Shown: piece by piece, positions 1 to 10,436 of the stretch
Position numbering within the stretch: the stretch's first letter is position 1
Layout: each line of letters starts with the position of its first letter
Origin: Conidiobolus incongruus B7586
Taxonomy: Eukaryota > Entomophthoromycota > Entomophthoromycetes > Entomophthorales > Conidiobolaceae
Assembly: GCA_000697335.1 (NCBI GenBank)
Contig: JNEM01016035.1
Location: 1 to 14,693, forward strand
Reading direction: 5' to 3'
DNA length: 14,693 bases
Position numbers and translations under genes: made by a program
Notes under the pieces: generated by a model
The model's database searches: none
The model's input: only the letters and a program-made list of their open reading frames with translations
Told to the model about the DNA's origin: nothing

Positions 1-2070
1 TGAAATCATTATTAATTTCCTAAAAAATAAATCTATAATAAGTTTTTTATTATATATTTCAAACAATATTCCTAATAAAATTTAAAATCATTAAATATAT
101 TATTTTATAATTTCAAAATATATAAAATTTAAGTTAAAAGCTTTCTGATTAAAATTAAATAAAAAACATTATTAAATATAATATATCCGCTAGACTATAA
201 TATATATGATTATAATTGTTTTATGTTAATAAAAAATTTCCTAATAAATAATAGGGTCATTATAAATAATTAAATTTATTTATAAAACTTAAGTTCTAGT
301 CTTTGATAAAAAAGCTTTTTAAAAGTTGGAAATTTATAAAGGATGTAGAAAAATGATATTAAAAATAAAAAATATTTAAATTATATTTTATATACTTATT
401 TTTGTATAATATATATTAAAAAATTATTTATATTAAATTTTAAAATAGTCTTATTAACTAAAAATTTTAATAATAAAATTACAAAATTTTAATTTTAATA
501 TTTAATTTTACCTTATACCAAAAAAGATTATATGATTAATTTTAATTATGGTTAAAATCTATGAAATATTAAATATATAATATTATAAAAATACATTATT
601 TGCTTTATAGGTCTAATATTAAACTATATGTATTTATATAATATTAAGGTTGTTTCCCTACCAACGTTGATAATCTTGATAAGAGAATTAACTTATAACT
701 AAATAATAAAACCCAACATATAAAAAATTATTATTAGATATTTTATTATATTTTAATAATTTCTAAATTATTATTGATATATTTTTTTATAATAAAAATT
801 TCTTATCTAATTGTTGTTAAAGACCAATGATTAAATTTTTACACATAAAAATATTATGTTTTTTAATAAATATTTTTGAAAAGTATATATATATTGATTT
901 GTTTACAGTAAAAATTATACTCCAAAAAATATGTAGTAAACAAAGTATTGATATTTAAAACATATAATTATATACATTCATGATATTTTTTGAACTCAGA
1001 TATTTATTAAAAATCTTTTTTTAGAGACTTGGAAATATTAAAATAAATAAACTTAGGTAAATAATTTACCTTATATAAACATGATGTATTTTTATTACAC
1101 AAGACCCGAATTGAAGCTTTCGTGAAATATACTGGATACTCTAATAAACACTGTGTATTAATGATATATTTTAGTTTATTATATAACTTTATCTGATATA
1201 TAAATTACTTATTATTATCTTTCGACATAAATATTATAAATTTTAATTCCCTATACTATCAGCTTATTTTGATTACTAAATATATTTTTTTGTATTTGGA
1301 AAGTATATACTCTGATTACAATATTATTGTGAGTGATTCTAAATAAAGAATTACCAATTAATAAAAAATATATGAATTTGGTTCGTTCTAATATTTTGGA
1401 ATAGAAGTAGTTAATGGATTCTTATGATCAATAAACAGATATATATTTTTGATCAAGAAACTAACTATTAATGTTATAGTTATAGATTGATTACTCAAAA
1501 CTATCAAACAACACTACAAAATTGAAAAAAAAATTAACTCTATATGATAACTAGGTTCAGTTCACAACAAGGTAATACCTTATTTATAGTCGCTCAAATT
1601 ATAAATAGATATTTAATTAGCTTTGAATATTCATAATTAAATCATAAATATTAAAGGTATAATGATATTTTTATATTTTTTATAATCATTTTATATGTTT
1701 TCATGGTATAAATTAATATGTGAAAAAAATTTTAACCAGTATTTGATTAAACTATATTTTTTAATAAATTCAGATATTCTATCCCTGACCAAGTTGATTA
1801 TATAGTTGGTTTTTTTTAAAAGCTAATATTTGGCTTTTAAATAATGTCAGAAATGTTAATTTATATTTACATAGAAAAATACTCAGGAATCAGATTATTT
1901 ATGAAGAATGCATAATGGGTGAAAAATAGACTCTATTGGCACTAATTCTATGGTATATTATTATGAAACTATTAATTGTTATTTATTATTAAATATATAG
2001 TCCAATTTTAAAAGTATATTAAACTCTGAATATTATTCGATTAAATAAATAATATTATATAAGCTATATG
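1..2070. other. AT-rich intergenic spacer
   Basis: No gene, RNA gene or repeat could be supported here. The stretch is extremely rich in A and T, with short homopolymer and TA runs. Around 645-710 and 1085-1160 there are slightly more complex patches, but none gives a recognisable protein in any frame. It may include decayed sequence too old to identify. Confidence 0.6.
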
Positions 2071-3169
2071 AATTTTTATTCTGAGATTTTTTCCTCGAAA
2101 CGCCAATGAATTCATTATAGGATTAATAAATTTTCTTCATATTTTGTAAGAAATATTGCAATTTTAATATCAAAAATAGCAAATCAGGGCTCAAAAGAAG
2201 AAAAATATGAATTAATATATTTTTTTGCAAAATAATTAATATCGAATATTTAAAAAATATATATCGTTTCTCTTATATAACATCTTGGTATAACAAAAAT
2301 GATACATCATTGTTTTATTTGGATTAATTTGAGTTAATTTTCACTTAATTGATGAAGGAAGTTTGATTTGAAACTGTCTATTTAAATTAGATTTAGAAGA
2401 TTTATTTCAACGTTATCAAATGGGTAAAATATATAATATAGTAGGGGTACATTTATAATCATTAGAAATATTATATTCAGATGATTTATTAAGTTAGAAA
2501 AAAATACTTGAATCTATTTTTTTAAAATAATATATGGATATATTAATTATATGCCGTAAGTTAATTTGCGCTATGTCAAGATTACACTCTAAACTTGAAA
2601 TATTTTGTGGGATAAACATAATCAATATTATAGATCAATTATTACTTCCTTTAGTCAGATTTTACAGTTTTGGTATAGCTATATTATTTTTTTAATTAAT
2701 CAGAATCAATTATGAATAAACATGGAGTTTATATCTACTTTTATTACACCATAATTATCAAAAAAATTGTGATTTCTTTATATTAAATATATTTTAAATG
2801 ATACAAATAAATCCAATCATCTTTATAACTCAATCATTCAGAATGTTATTAATTGGTTTTATCAAAAAGTCATTTGAAAAAGATTAATAAGTATATTTAT
2901 TTACACACATAGATTGAAAAGAAAAAAATAAAAATGATATATAATAATCTTCAATTTTTCTCTTAAATCAGTATTATATAGACCTCCAAAAAGAACAAAA
3001 AATAATATCAAATACTATTTAGAAAATCATGCTATTCGGGGATATTGACCTGAAAATAAACAAAATGTTTTTGACAAAATTGCACGTTATTCTAAGACAA
3101 AAAGTATTAATTATTAGAATTTACCTCATTATATCAAAATTAAATCATATGAGAAATAATAGTACTTAA
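2071..3169 (+). pseudogene. possible decayed protein gene, perhaps fungal transcription factor-like
   Basis: I do not recognise this with certainty. Two adjoining + frames (about 2071-2340, then 2351-3169) give a protein-like, helical, Leu/Ile-rich reading with fewer stop codons (somewhat under twenty in all) than such AT-rich DNA should give by chance. The longest open part is 54 codons (2531-2692). Segments such as SYFVRNIAIL, YELIYFFAK and IYIVSLI, followed by HLGITKMIHH, loosely recall the middle homology region of fungal Zn2-Cys6 transcription factors, where an Ala-rich helix precedes a Val-Gln-Ala-Leu-Leu-like helix. No zinc-cluster cysteine motif was found upstream. The stops would mostly be explained by C-to-T change at Gln codons. 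The gene-remnant idea is moderately supported and the family guess is weak. Confidence 0.3.
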
Positions 3170-3564
3170 ATTATAAAATCTGATATTACCATATTTCAAA
3201 GGGAATTAAATAATCTAGAAAAATTATTTTATATTAACTTCAAAAAGTAATTTATTATATTTTAATTAGTTGAATTTTGTAAAATTATGTACTAATGATA
3301 GTCATTAGAGCTAAGAAAAATTGTATTTCATGTTGATACTCATAATAAATCAAATTAAAATCTCATTTAAGAAATAATATAAAAATGTTTGGTATGGTTA
3401 TACGATTTATCTTGTTTAAATATTTAATATCCTGATTCACAAATTTTTGAATCGAATACAAATGAGATAATAAATCAATTAATATTTAAAATAAAATCTT
3501 TAGAATACTGAATTTGTATAATCAATCGAGATATGTAAATTAGTATTATATATCAACTTTTGAT

Positions 3565-3762
3565 ATGAATAGAATTTTATACTTTTATCCTGAAGTATTA
3601 AATGAAGTGAATCATTTCATTGAAGAATATATTAATGAGATCACTTTAATAAGAAAATGCGAAGTTTATATTTCATATGTTTCAAAGAAATTTGCATTAT
3701 TCGTTTTACAATCTTCTCAAAGAAAAATAAGAAAACGTTTTGAAAAAATATCAAGTCGATAG
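3565..3762 (+). pseudogene. 65-codon open stretch, probable fragment of decayed coding sequence
   Basis: This open stretch runs from an ATG at 3565 to a TAG stop at 3763-3765; the frame has no stop between 3544 and 3762. The predicted peptide is 65 residues, starts MNRILYFYPEV, and ends in a basic stretch rich in Arg and Lys (RKIRKRFEKISSR). It has no signal peptide, membrane segment or known motif. It is longer than expected by chance in DNA this AT-rich. It has no visible TATA box at the distance used by the two real genes and no splice partners, so a surviving piece of an eroded gene is more likely than a functional small protein. It may belong to the same decayed locus as 2071-3169. Confidence 0.25.
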
Positions 3763-3765
3763 AGT

Positions 3766-4438
3766 AATGAAATATAAATAATTAAAATACTCACTACTCT
3801 AAATATCATTATCATATCTTTGTTCTGATTATATAAATAAAAAACCTCAATCAATTTTTATATAATTCCAAATAATGATAATAGTAATTAATAATATTTT
3901 ATCTCAATTTTCAAAATTTTCTACTATAATATTAATTTTAAAATTCTTAGTACGTTTCAAATGAATATTATTACTGAAATTTACAAATGGTTAATTAATT
4001 TCATTGGCAGAATTTAAAATCACCTGATATTCAATTTTTTAACTTATCAAAGTCATATGAAATTGATTCAAATTGTACGGAATTATTACCTAATTGATAT
4101 TAAAGTTGATTTGAAAAGATATATTCTAAGTTAGAAAAGTTAAGAAAAACTCAAAAAATTTATATAATATCAAGAAAAATATTCAATAAAACTGAATATA
4201 CTTGGCCTCTCTTAATAAATCAATATTCTTGTAAGTTTGATGAGTAATACTTAGTTGGGTAATAATTAATATCACTATAACAATGAATTTGACTAAACAT
4301 CAAATGATTAGAATAAATTAATTTCGAAACTAAGTTGAATAAAAACACGGAATATGAACTAATTTTGAATTCCATTTAAATGATGAGGTTATTGATTAAT
4401 TGTATGCTGCATTATTTATCGGTTTCACTTGAATAAAT
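3766..4438. other. spacer upstream of the flavin monooxygenase gene
   Basis: No intact gene is seen. Around 4035-4250 there are short protein-like runs on the + strand (for example FEKIYSKLEKLRKTQKIYII), broken by stops. They could be more of the eroded coding sequence seen further upstream. The rest is featureless AT-rich DNA. Confidence 0.4.
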
Positions 4439-4446
4439 TATAAATA
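4439..4446 (+). promoter_or_regulatory. TATA box of the flavin monooxygenase gene
   Basis: The sequence TATAAATA lies 97 bp before the ATG at 4536. It stands next to a less AT-rich patch (4447-4500) that is unlike the surrounding spacer. The LPMO gene in this window has a TATAAA at nearly the same distance, which strengthens the call. In DNA this AT-rich, TATA-like words also occur by chance. Confidence 0.45.
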
Positions 4447-4535
4447 CCAGAGGTTGTCATTATTCAAGTTTTAGTTAGCCTTGATCTCTAGTGAATTACT
4501 TTGATATTTTTTTTCATTTTATAATTTTTCTGATA

Positions 4536-6375
4536 ATGGCTAAATTTCAAACCTATTCTGATGGCTCACACCCTAAAATAGGGATTGTAGGTGCTGGGTA
4601 AATCTTGGTTATTCATCTGGCAAATGAATTTTATTGATTGATATTTTTGTTTTAATAGCCTTTCTGGAATCATCCTGTCAATATATCTTAAAGAAAGATT
4701 AAATATTCATGATTTTATCGTTTTTGAAGGTGAAGAGGACGTTGGAGGTACTTGGCAAATGAATACCTATCCAGGATGTGCATGTGATGTTAACAGCCAT
4801 TTATACTCTTATTATAATAATTTTAATCCAAGTAAAATCGGATTTGTTATCAGAAATTATCGCGATTGATATTAACAAATATAATTTAGACTGGTCTAAA
4901 AATTATTCCGGATTTAAAGAAATTCAAGCTTATTTGTCTGACACTGTTGACAAATTTGAAGTTAGAAATAATATCATCTTTAATACTTGGGTCACTACTG
5001 CAAGGTTTGACAAACGTATAAGTAAATGGAAGTTGACATATAAAAGTAAAATTACTGGTGCGGAAAACCATATAGAAGTTGATATTTTGTAAGAATTATT
5101 CAATTTGCTAAATTTATATAAACTAACTGTTTTATTTTATTAGGGTTGGATGTGTAGGTGGTCTTCGTATTCCAAATATTCCACAAGAATTTACTAAATT
5201 CGATGGCCCATGGATGCACTCAGCTAAGTGGGATCATTCTATTGACTTGGTTAACAAGAAAGTAGGTATCATTGGTTCGGGAGCCAGGTAATTATATATT
5301 AATCATTTAGGATAAAATATTTAATCAATAATTCTCTAGCGCTGTTCAAATTGTACCTAATATAGTGAACAAAGTTAAGGAACTCCATACATTTCAAAGA
5401 AATCCACCATATTGTATTCCCAGAAATGTATCTAAATACTCTAACTTATTTAAATTTTTGTTAAGATTTGTTCCTGGTTTACATAAATTATACTATTGGT
5501 TGCTATTCATTATTGTAATAGTATATTAAACTTTATAATTGAAAATGCTAATAAGATAAATTTAGGGCGAAGTTTTTTTGACAGCTTTTTATACCGGATC
5601 ATGGGCTGCCAAGATTCCAACCTTCCTCACTAAGCAATACATTCGCAAAGTGATCAAAGATCCTCGTAAACGTGAGCTGATGGTGCCCAAATATCATTTT
5701 GGATGTAAACGTGTCACACCTTCAGATACCTATTATCAAGCTCTCAACCAGAATAAGGTGTTCATCCATGATGGCAATATCGCAAAAATTGAGGGTAAAA
5801 CTCTCTATTTAAAAGATGGTACTTCTGAAACTGTTGATGTTCTAATTCTTGCCACTGGGTTCAAAGTGTCTTCTCCATATAAGGACTTTGACATCATTAA
5901 TACAGACAAGGAACACATTGATTCAAAATTAGACAAGCTTGGAGAGCATCCTAAGTTAAACTACGGTATTACTGCTACAGGAATGCCCAATTTCTTTATG
6001 ATGTTAGGCCCTACAACTGGATTGGGCCACAACACGATCACATATATGCTTGAATGCCAAGGAAATTATATTATCAATATGATTGAAAAGATGATGAGAT
6101 ATGATGTTGGAACTTTCGATCTCAAACCTGAAGTCGGTGATCGCTACTGGAAATGGGTGCAACGCAGTATCAGACCAATGGTATGGCATGGTAACTGTAA
6201 GAGTTGGTACCAGAATACTAATGGAGATGTAAGTTAATATAAATATTTTCTCTTCATCTAATACTAATACATATTACTTTAGGTAATTTCAGTCTGGCCA
6301 GGAACTTGTACTGAATATTACTTTAAAACCAAAACTGCTAAATTGTACGAATATAATTGCACACCTAAATTTTAG
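4536..6375 (+). CDS. FAD-dependent Baeyer-Villiger-type monooxygenase, 7 exons
   Basis: This encodes a 502-residue flavoenzyme expected to use FAD, NADPH and O2 to insert oxygen into ketones or related small molecules in the cytosol. Exons are 4536-4597, 4659-4831, 4890-5088, 5144-5287, 5340-5514, 5566-6228 and 6283-6375 (TAG stop); they join in frame with no internal stop. An FAD Rossmann motif GAGLSG lies at residues 19-24, with the ribose-binding Glu at 44. GGTW and YPGCACD occupy 50-64. The Baeyer-Villiger fingerprint FxGxxxHxxxWD matches exactly at 164-175. The NADPH Rossmann motif GSGASA lies at 189-194 and the ATGF motif at 347-350. Length is normal for type I Baeyer-Villiger or 4-hydroxyacetophenone-type monooxygenases. 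A fairly hydrophobic stretch lies around 229-256. The start sits just before the first Rossmann strand with A at -3 and G at +4. The substrate cannot be read from sequence. Exon 6 uses more C- and G-ending codons than exons 1-5. Confidence 0.93.
4598..4658 (+). other. intron 1 of the flavin monooxygenase gene
   Basis: A 61-bp GT-AG intron (GTAAAT...TAATAG) that splits the third Gly codon of the GAGLSG dinucleotide-binding motif after its second base. Removing it restores the motif exactly. It has no clear CTAAC branch site; ATTGATTG near 4633 is the best candidate. Confidence 0.92.
4832..4889 (+). other. intron 2 of the flavin monooxygenase gene
   Basis: A 58-bp GT-AG intron (GTAAAA...TTTAG) with a branch-like ATTAAC at 4871-4876. 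Splicing joins FNP to NWSKNYSG across an AAC codon. One frame happens to stay open through part of the intron, so it is easily mistaken for coding sequence. Confidence 0.9.
5089..5143 (+). other. intron 3 of the flavin monooxygenase gene
   Basis: A 55-bp GT-AG intron (GTAAGA...TATTAG) with a classical branch site CTAAC at 5123-5127. Splicing joins EVDI to LVGCVGGLRIP in frame, the usual sequence just before the Baeyer-Villiger fingerprint. Confidence 0.93.
5288..5339 (+). other. intron 4 of the flavin monooxygenase gene
   Basis: A 52-bp GT-AG intron (GTAATT...CTCTAG) that interrupts the Ser codon of the second Rossmann motif. Splicing restores GSGASAVQIVP. The branch candidate is TTAAT at 5321-5325. 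Confidence 0.92.
5515..5565 (+). other. intron 5 of the flavin monooxygenase gene
   Basis: A 51-bp GT-AG intron, the shortest of the six (GTAATA...TTTAG), in phase 0, with branch site CTAAT at 5548-5552. It joins YYWLLFII to GEVFLTAF. The codon choice of the gene changes visibly across this junction. Confidence 0.9.
6229..6282 (+). other. intron 6 of the flavin monooxygenase gene
   Basis: A 54-bp phase-0 GT-AG intron (GTAAGT...TTTAG) with a near-consensus donor and a branch site ACTAATA at 6263-6269. It joins NTNGD to VISVWPGT, the conserved end of this enzyme family, and is followed by a 30-codon last exon. Confidence 0.93.
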
Positions 6376-6442
6376 TGTATGCTGCTGATGTCTAATGGTT
6401 TTCTTTATACAATCGCCAAATATTTCAAATTTTGAAGTTTCT

Positions 6443-6448
6443 AATAAA
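6443..6448 (+). terminator. poly(A) signal of the flavin monooxygenase gene
   Basis: An AATAAA hexamer lies 68 bp after the TAG stop at 6373-6375, a normal distance for a fungal 3' end. The word is common in DNA this AT-rich, so this is a likely but unproven site. Confidence 0.4.
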
Positions 6449-9400
6449 TATAATTCATTTAATATATGCAACCCATGCTTAAAAAGAATAATTTTATAAC
6501 TTTAAAACCTATTTTAATTATGTTTTATAAAATATTTTCATATAGATCTATTCGAGAAAGTTTGGGATTTCATCAAATAAATACAGTAAATAAAATATAA
6601 GTTAATCCCTTATATTAACATAATAAAATTGATTGTACTGAATATATTTGAACCATAAAATTATGTTAAAGACATCCATTTAAATTATTTTTAATGATAT
6701 TACTCAATATTATATTGATGAAATCATTTATCAAAAATAAAAATGTTATATAAAATCCCTTGAACATATTAATATATTTATAAATATTATAATTTCTACA
6801 CAAACTTAAAATTTTGATAAAAATGAAAATTGTTATAATTGTGCATTGAATTCCCGTTGATAAAAATGAATATTCAATTATTCAATAATTTACATAAATC
6901 AACAGAGAATATAGCTGAACTAATCTAATATATTTATTTAATTGATAATTAGATTAAGATAATTATAGTTTGAAAATAATATAATCAAATACATTGATTT
7001 TTTATGATGGAAATTCAAAGTTTAACCTTATAATATGAATTACATTTTAATTAAAATTGGACTCAGATATTTGCAAAATTTGTAATTTGAGAGTAAAAAT
7101 TAAAAATTTTATATAATTATATCATTAAAATGATGTTTAACATAATATTACAAAAGTTAATAGTTGAATTTGTATGAAATATTATATTAAAATAGTTGGG
7201 CAATTAAATATGTTTTCAATATTTTTTATCAAGTGTAATTTTATCATGATTGTTTCAAATTCTAAAGTAGGATGATTTATACAAGAGTGTATAGCAATTA
7301 ATAACTTTCAACTACATATATAGTATATTATTTTAATTCAAAAATACAATCTCAATATAAAGGTTATTAAATTGGTTCAAAAATTGACCACTTTTAAAAA
7401 TGAAATCATAAATTTTACAAATTTTGACTGGATTATAATCCCAGATATTTGTATTCGATATGTTAGTATTTATAATTAGTAATAAAACAAATAACTTTTA
7501 TTGTTTTCATAATTGTTAAATTTTTTAATTATATTATTAATAATAAATTAGATGAGATGGTGCTAGCCTTTCATACAGTTGTTCAATCACTAGATGTGGT
7601 CTTTTAATTAAAATGTACAGTTTGAAAACTACACAAAATTGTTATAATTGGATTAGAATGAATCTGGTGTTTAAATTGATTTAAATGATTTAAATAAATG
7701 AATTGAATTTGATGAGAATCGATTTTGAGATTTCTAATATCGTATGCCATATAATTTGATAATAAATAATATTAACAAAATAAAAAATATGTTAAGGAAT
7801 TTAATTGAAGAATTTATTTTGTATATTTCCTATTGAAAAAAATATTCTAACAAACAGCATATAAATTAACTTATTTCAAAGTGTATTATCGAATGAAAAT
7901 GATTTTATCTATTTCAATCTTGGTCAATTACTTAGATTGTTTAAAAAACTAATATTACTTAATTATCAGAATATAATTCCTATTCCAATTTCAAATATTA
8001 TTTCAAAATATGTGATTGAATTTAAATGTCTAATTATCAAATCAAATATTATGTTACTGTTTTAGATGGTATTAATAAAATGTATTCAATATAACTTAAT
8101 AATTTTATAAATTTATGTTAATCTATATATATGAAATAATTAAGTTTCACATATTTCCAATTAAATTTAAAACTTCTAATTAAAAAAATTACTAAATAAT
8201 AATATTTAGTTAAAAAATCAAAATTTAATATATAAAAATACCCAATCAAGAATCATATTAACATGCATGAAAAATTGTATTATGAAAATTATAGTTCAAT
8301 AGGTTGATATTAATTTTTGTGATAATATAATCATCAACATTGTTGATTGGACCCCAATTTACAACCTATATATTGATTATATTATTCAATTCGGGCATAA
8401 TTATAGAAGAAAATCATTATAGATGAAATATATTAAAATGTTTTCAAATTTATTATTGGAAATATAGTAAAAATAATGCATCTTATTTCCAGTTAACTAT
8501 ACAAGTTGAGTACTCAAACTTGTGTATATTCTGTATCAAAAATTAAGAGATACTTAATTTACAAAGAAAATTATTGAAATTTGAAATTTTAACAATTCAT
8601 CGTAAATAAACTATGATTTGTAATATACTAATTGAGGGAATTTTGGGATGGCAAATATTCAATTATTTATATAATCAGAAGATTAATATATTAGGTTAAT
8701 TATGTATAAGGTGCTTGCTTCCTAGGACCTTCAGAATATTTTCACAAAATTTATATGTTTATTTATTTTGATATATAATAATAAAATATAAAATTATTTA
8801 ATATATATTAATAATTTACCTTTATAAATTGATGATATTAAATAAATGACAATTAATACAAACAGGCTTGAACCATTCTGTGAAACACAGGTGTTTGTGT
8901 TAATAAACAGATAGTCCACCTTTGAAAAATATATTGACTTATTTAAACAAATATAATTTCTTCAAATAAAATGGATATAATTGAGTTAAATAATTAGTTT
9001 TCTATTTGTAATGCAGGTTTATGGTAAAAAATATATAAAATGGGACATAAACTAGAATACTTGTACCAACCTAGAATCTTCACAAGTCGAAGAATAAAAT
9101 TATTCACACTGAATTATGGTTTAAAAAAGAGAAATTATTAACCTCATTTGAATTCATGTATTACAAGTGTAACACCTAATTTATCGTTTTATATTTAAGC
9201 TATATATTTTGAATTGATAGTTAATAAAATATTGAAAAATTTATCATATTGATATAGTATAAAATAGTACATTTTATTATCAATAAAATAAATTATATCT
9301 CCTTAAATGAAAAATTTAATATATTTATTCTAAAAAAGTATAGATGAAGATTAGATTTAATATTGTTAAAAATTGTCCACATGGATATACAATGTTACAT

Positions 9401-10322
9401 CACTTTTGATTTTTGCTGATGGATAATTTCAAATTTCGATTTTTAATTAAGGATGGTAAATGATAATTTGAATGTGAATTTCTTGGATTCTTATTTCTTT
9501 TAGTAAAATGTTTAATAAACAATTAATTTATTTATATGTTGAATGAAATTATATGATTAGAATGATAGTAATCCATAATCAATAGATTCTTATAAAATTT
9601 AACCTTAAAAAAATTATTAGGATAAAATATTTTAAACAATTAATACAGCTGTTATCACCATTACAGGTTTTCTCTCTATGATTTTGTAACTTTAATTTTG
9701 TGAATAATAAATCTTATATCAAGTATGTCGGATATCCATCGGGTAGTAATTTCGAGTGCAAAAATAACTCTTAGTACCAGATATGATCTTGAATATTAAC
9801 AATTTGAAAAATGTTTCAGTTAATATAAATATTATCAGATTCAATATGTAGGATTTTGATAGATGATAAATTATAAATTAATTATAAATCTGTTATTCTT
9901 CATTATGAATGATGTATTTTACTATTTTATTTTATCTTGAATTGAAATAAACAATGCATCATACAAACTTTATTAGATTGGATGATTATATAAGATTAAG
10001 GAACTAGACATAGAAATAATGTATAATTCTAGAAAATTACAATTTTTGTAAATTATGGATTAGCAAAATAAATCATTAACTAGAATAAATTCAAAAACTG
10101 CCAAATATTAAAACCAGGATAATCATTAATGGAACAATAGGGGTAGGACATTATCAATATGGTACAAGTGGTAAAACTTGACAGTAGATTGGTAATATAG
10201 TAACTTTGTACTTAGGTATCCATTTTACTACTTGATTATCTAATTAATTTACGCCCAACTTGCAAATTTATCTCATTTCATTTTCTATTTATCTCTAAAA
10301 TTTGCTTACGTACAATTTTTGA
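6449..10322. other. long AT-rich spacer without a supportable gene
   Basis: About 3.9 kb with no intact gene, RNA gene or transposon that I can support. The base composition is slightly less extreme than in the spacers at the window ends, so very old gene remnants are possible. For example, + frame 6823-7476 and patches around 9000-9200 read like protein between stops, but stop density is about what chance gives. A perfect 15-bp palindrome lies at 8333-8347 and a 14-bp near-palindrome at 8883-8896. Confidence 0.5.
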
Positions 10323-10332
10323 TATATATATA

Positions 10333-10338
10333 TATAAA
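10333..10338 (+). promoter_or_regulatory. TATA box of the LPMO gene
   Basis: TATAAA at the end of a (TA)n run that begins at 10323, 104 bp before the ATG at 10437. This is about the same spacing as the TATA box of the flavin monooxygenase gene. The 5' leader between them is A-rich. Confidence 0.5.
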
Positions 10339-10436
10339 CCTGTCAATTGAATCGTAATATAATCAAAAAAAAATTAAAACTCTGTGAGTTTTATTAAAGA
10401 TTCGAAGTATTATTCGTCAAATAATCGAAATTTCTA

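Noticed and set aside
4778-5092. 104-codon open frame overlapping exons 2-3 of the flavin monooxygenase
   Set aside because: It reads exon 2 out of frame and runs through intron 2 into exon 3. Splicing restores the conserved FNPNWSKNYSG sequence, so this is not a separate gene.
6004-6471. Short - strand open frames (6004-6189 and 6289-6471) opposite the last exons and 3' region of the monooxygenase
   Set aside because: They are antisense shadows without motifs, lying over well-supported coding exons or the downstream AT-rich flank.
6823-7476. A + frame that reads protein-like for over 200 codons between stops
   Set aside because: It contains about twenty stops, roughly the number expected by chance in DNA of this composition, and no motif or family resemblance was found.
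7589-7600. 12-bp exact repeat ACTAGATGTGGT shared with 13403-13414 in the mariner fossil
   Set aside because: The flanks do not match and no other mariner segment or inverted end is seen near 7589, so a second copy is not supported; coincidence is likely.
8883-8896. Short near-palindrome AAACACAGGTGTTT
   Set aside because: The arms are six bases with a two-base centre and there is no T-run or nearby gene end that would make it a functional site.
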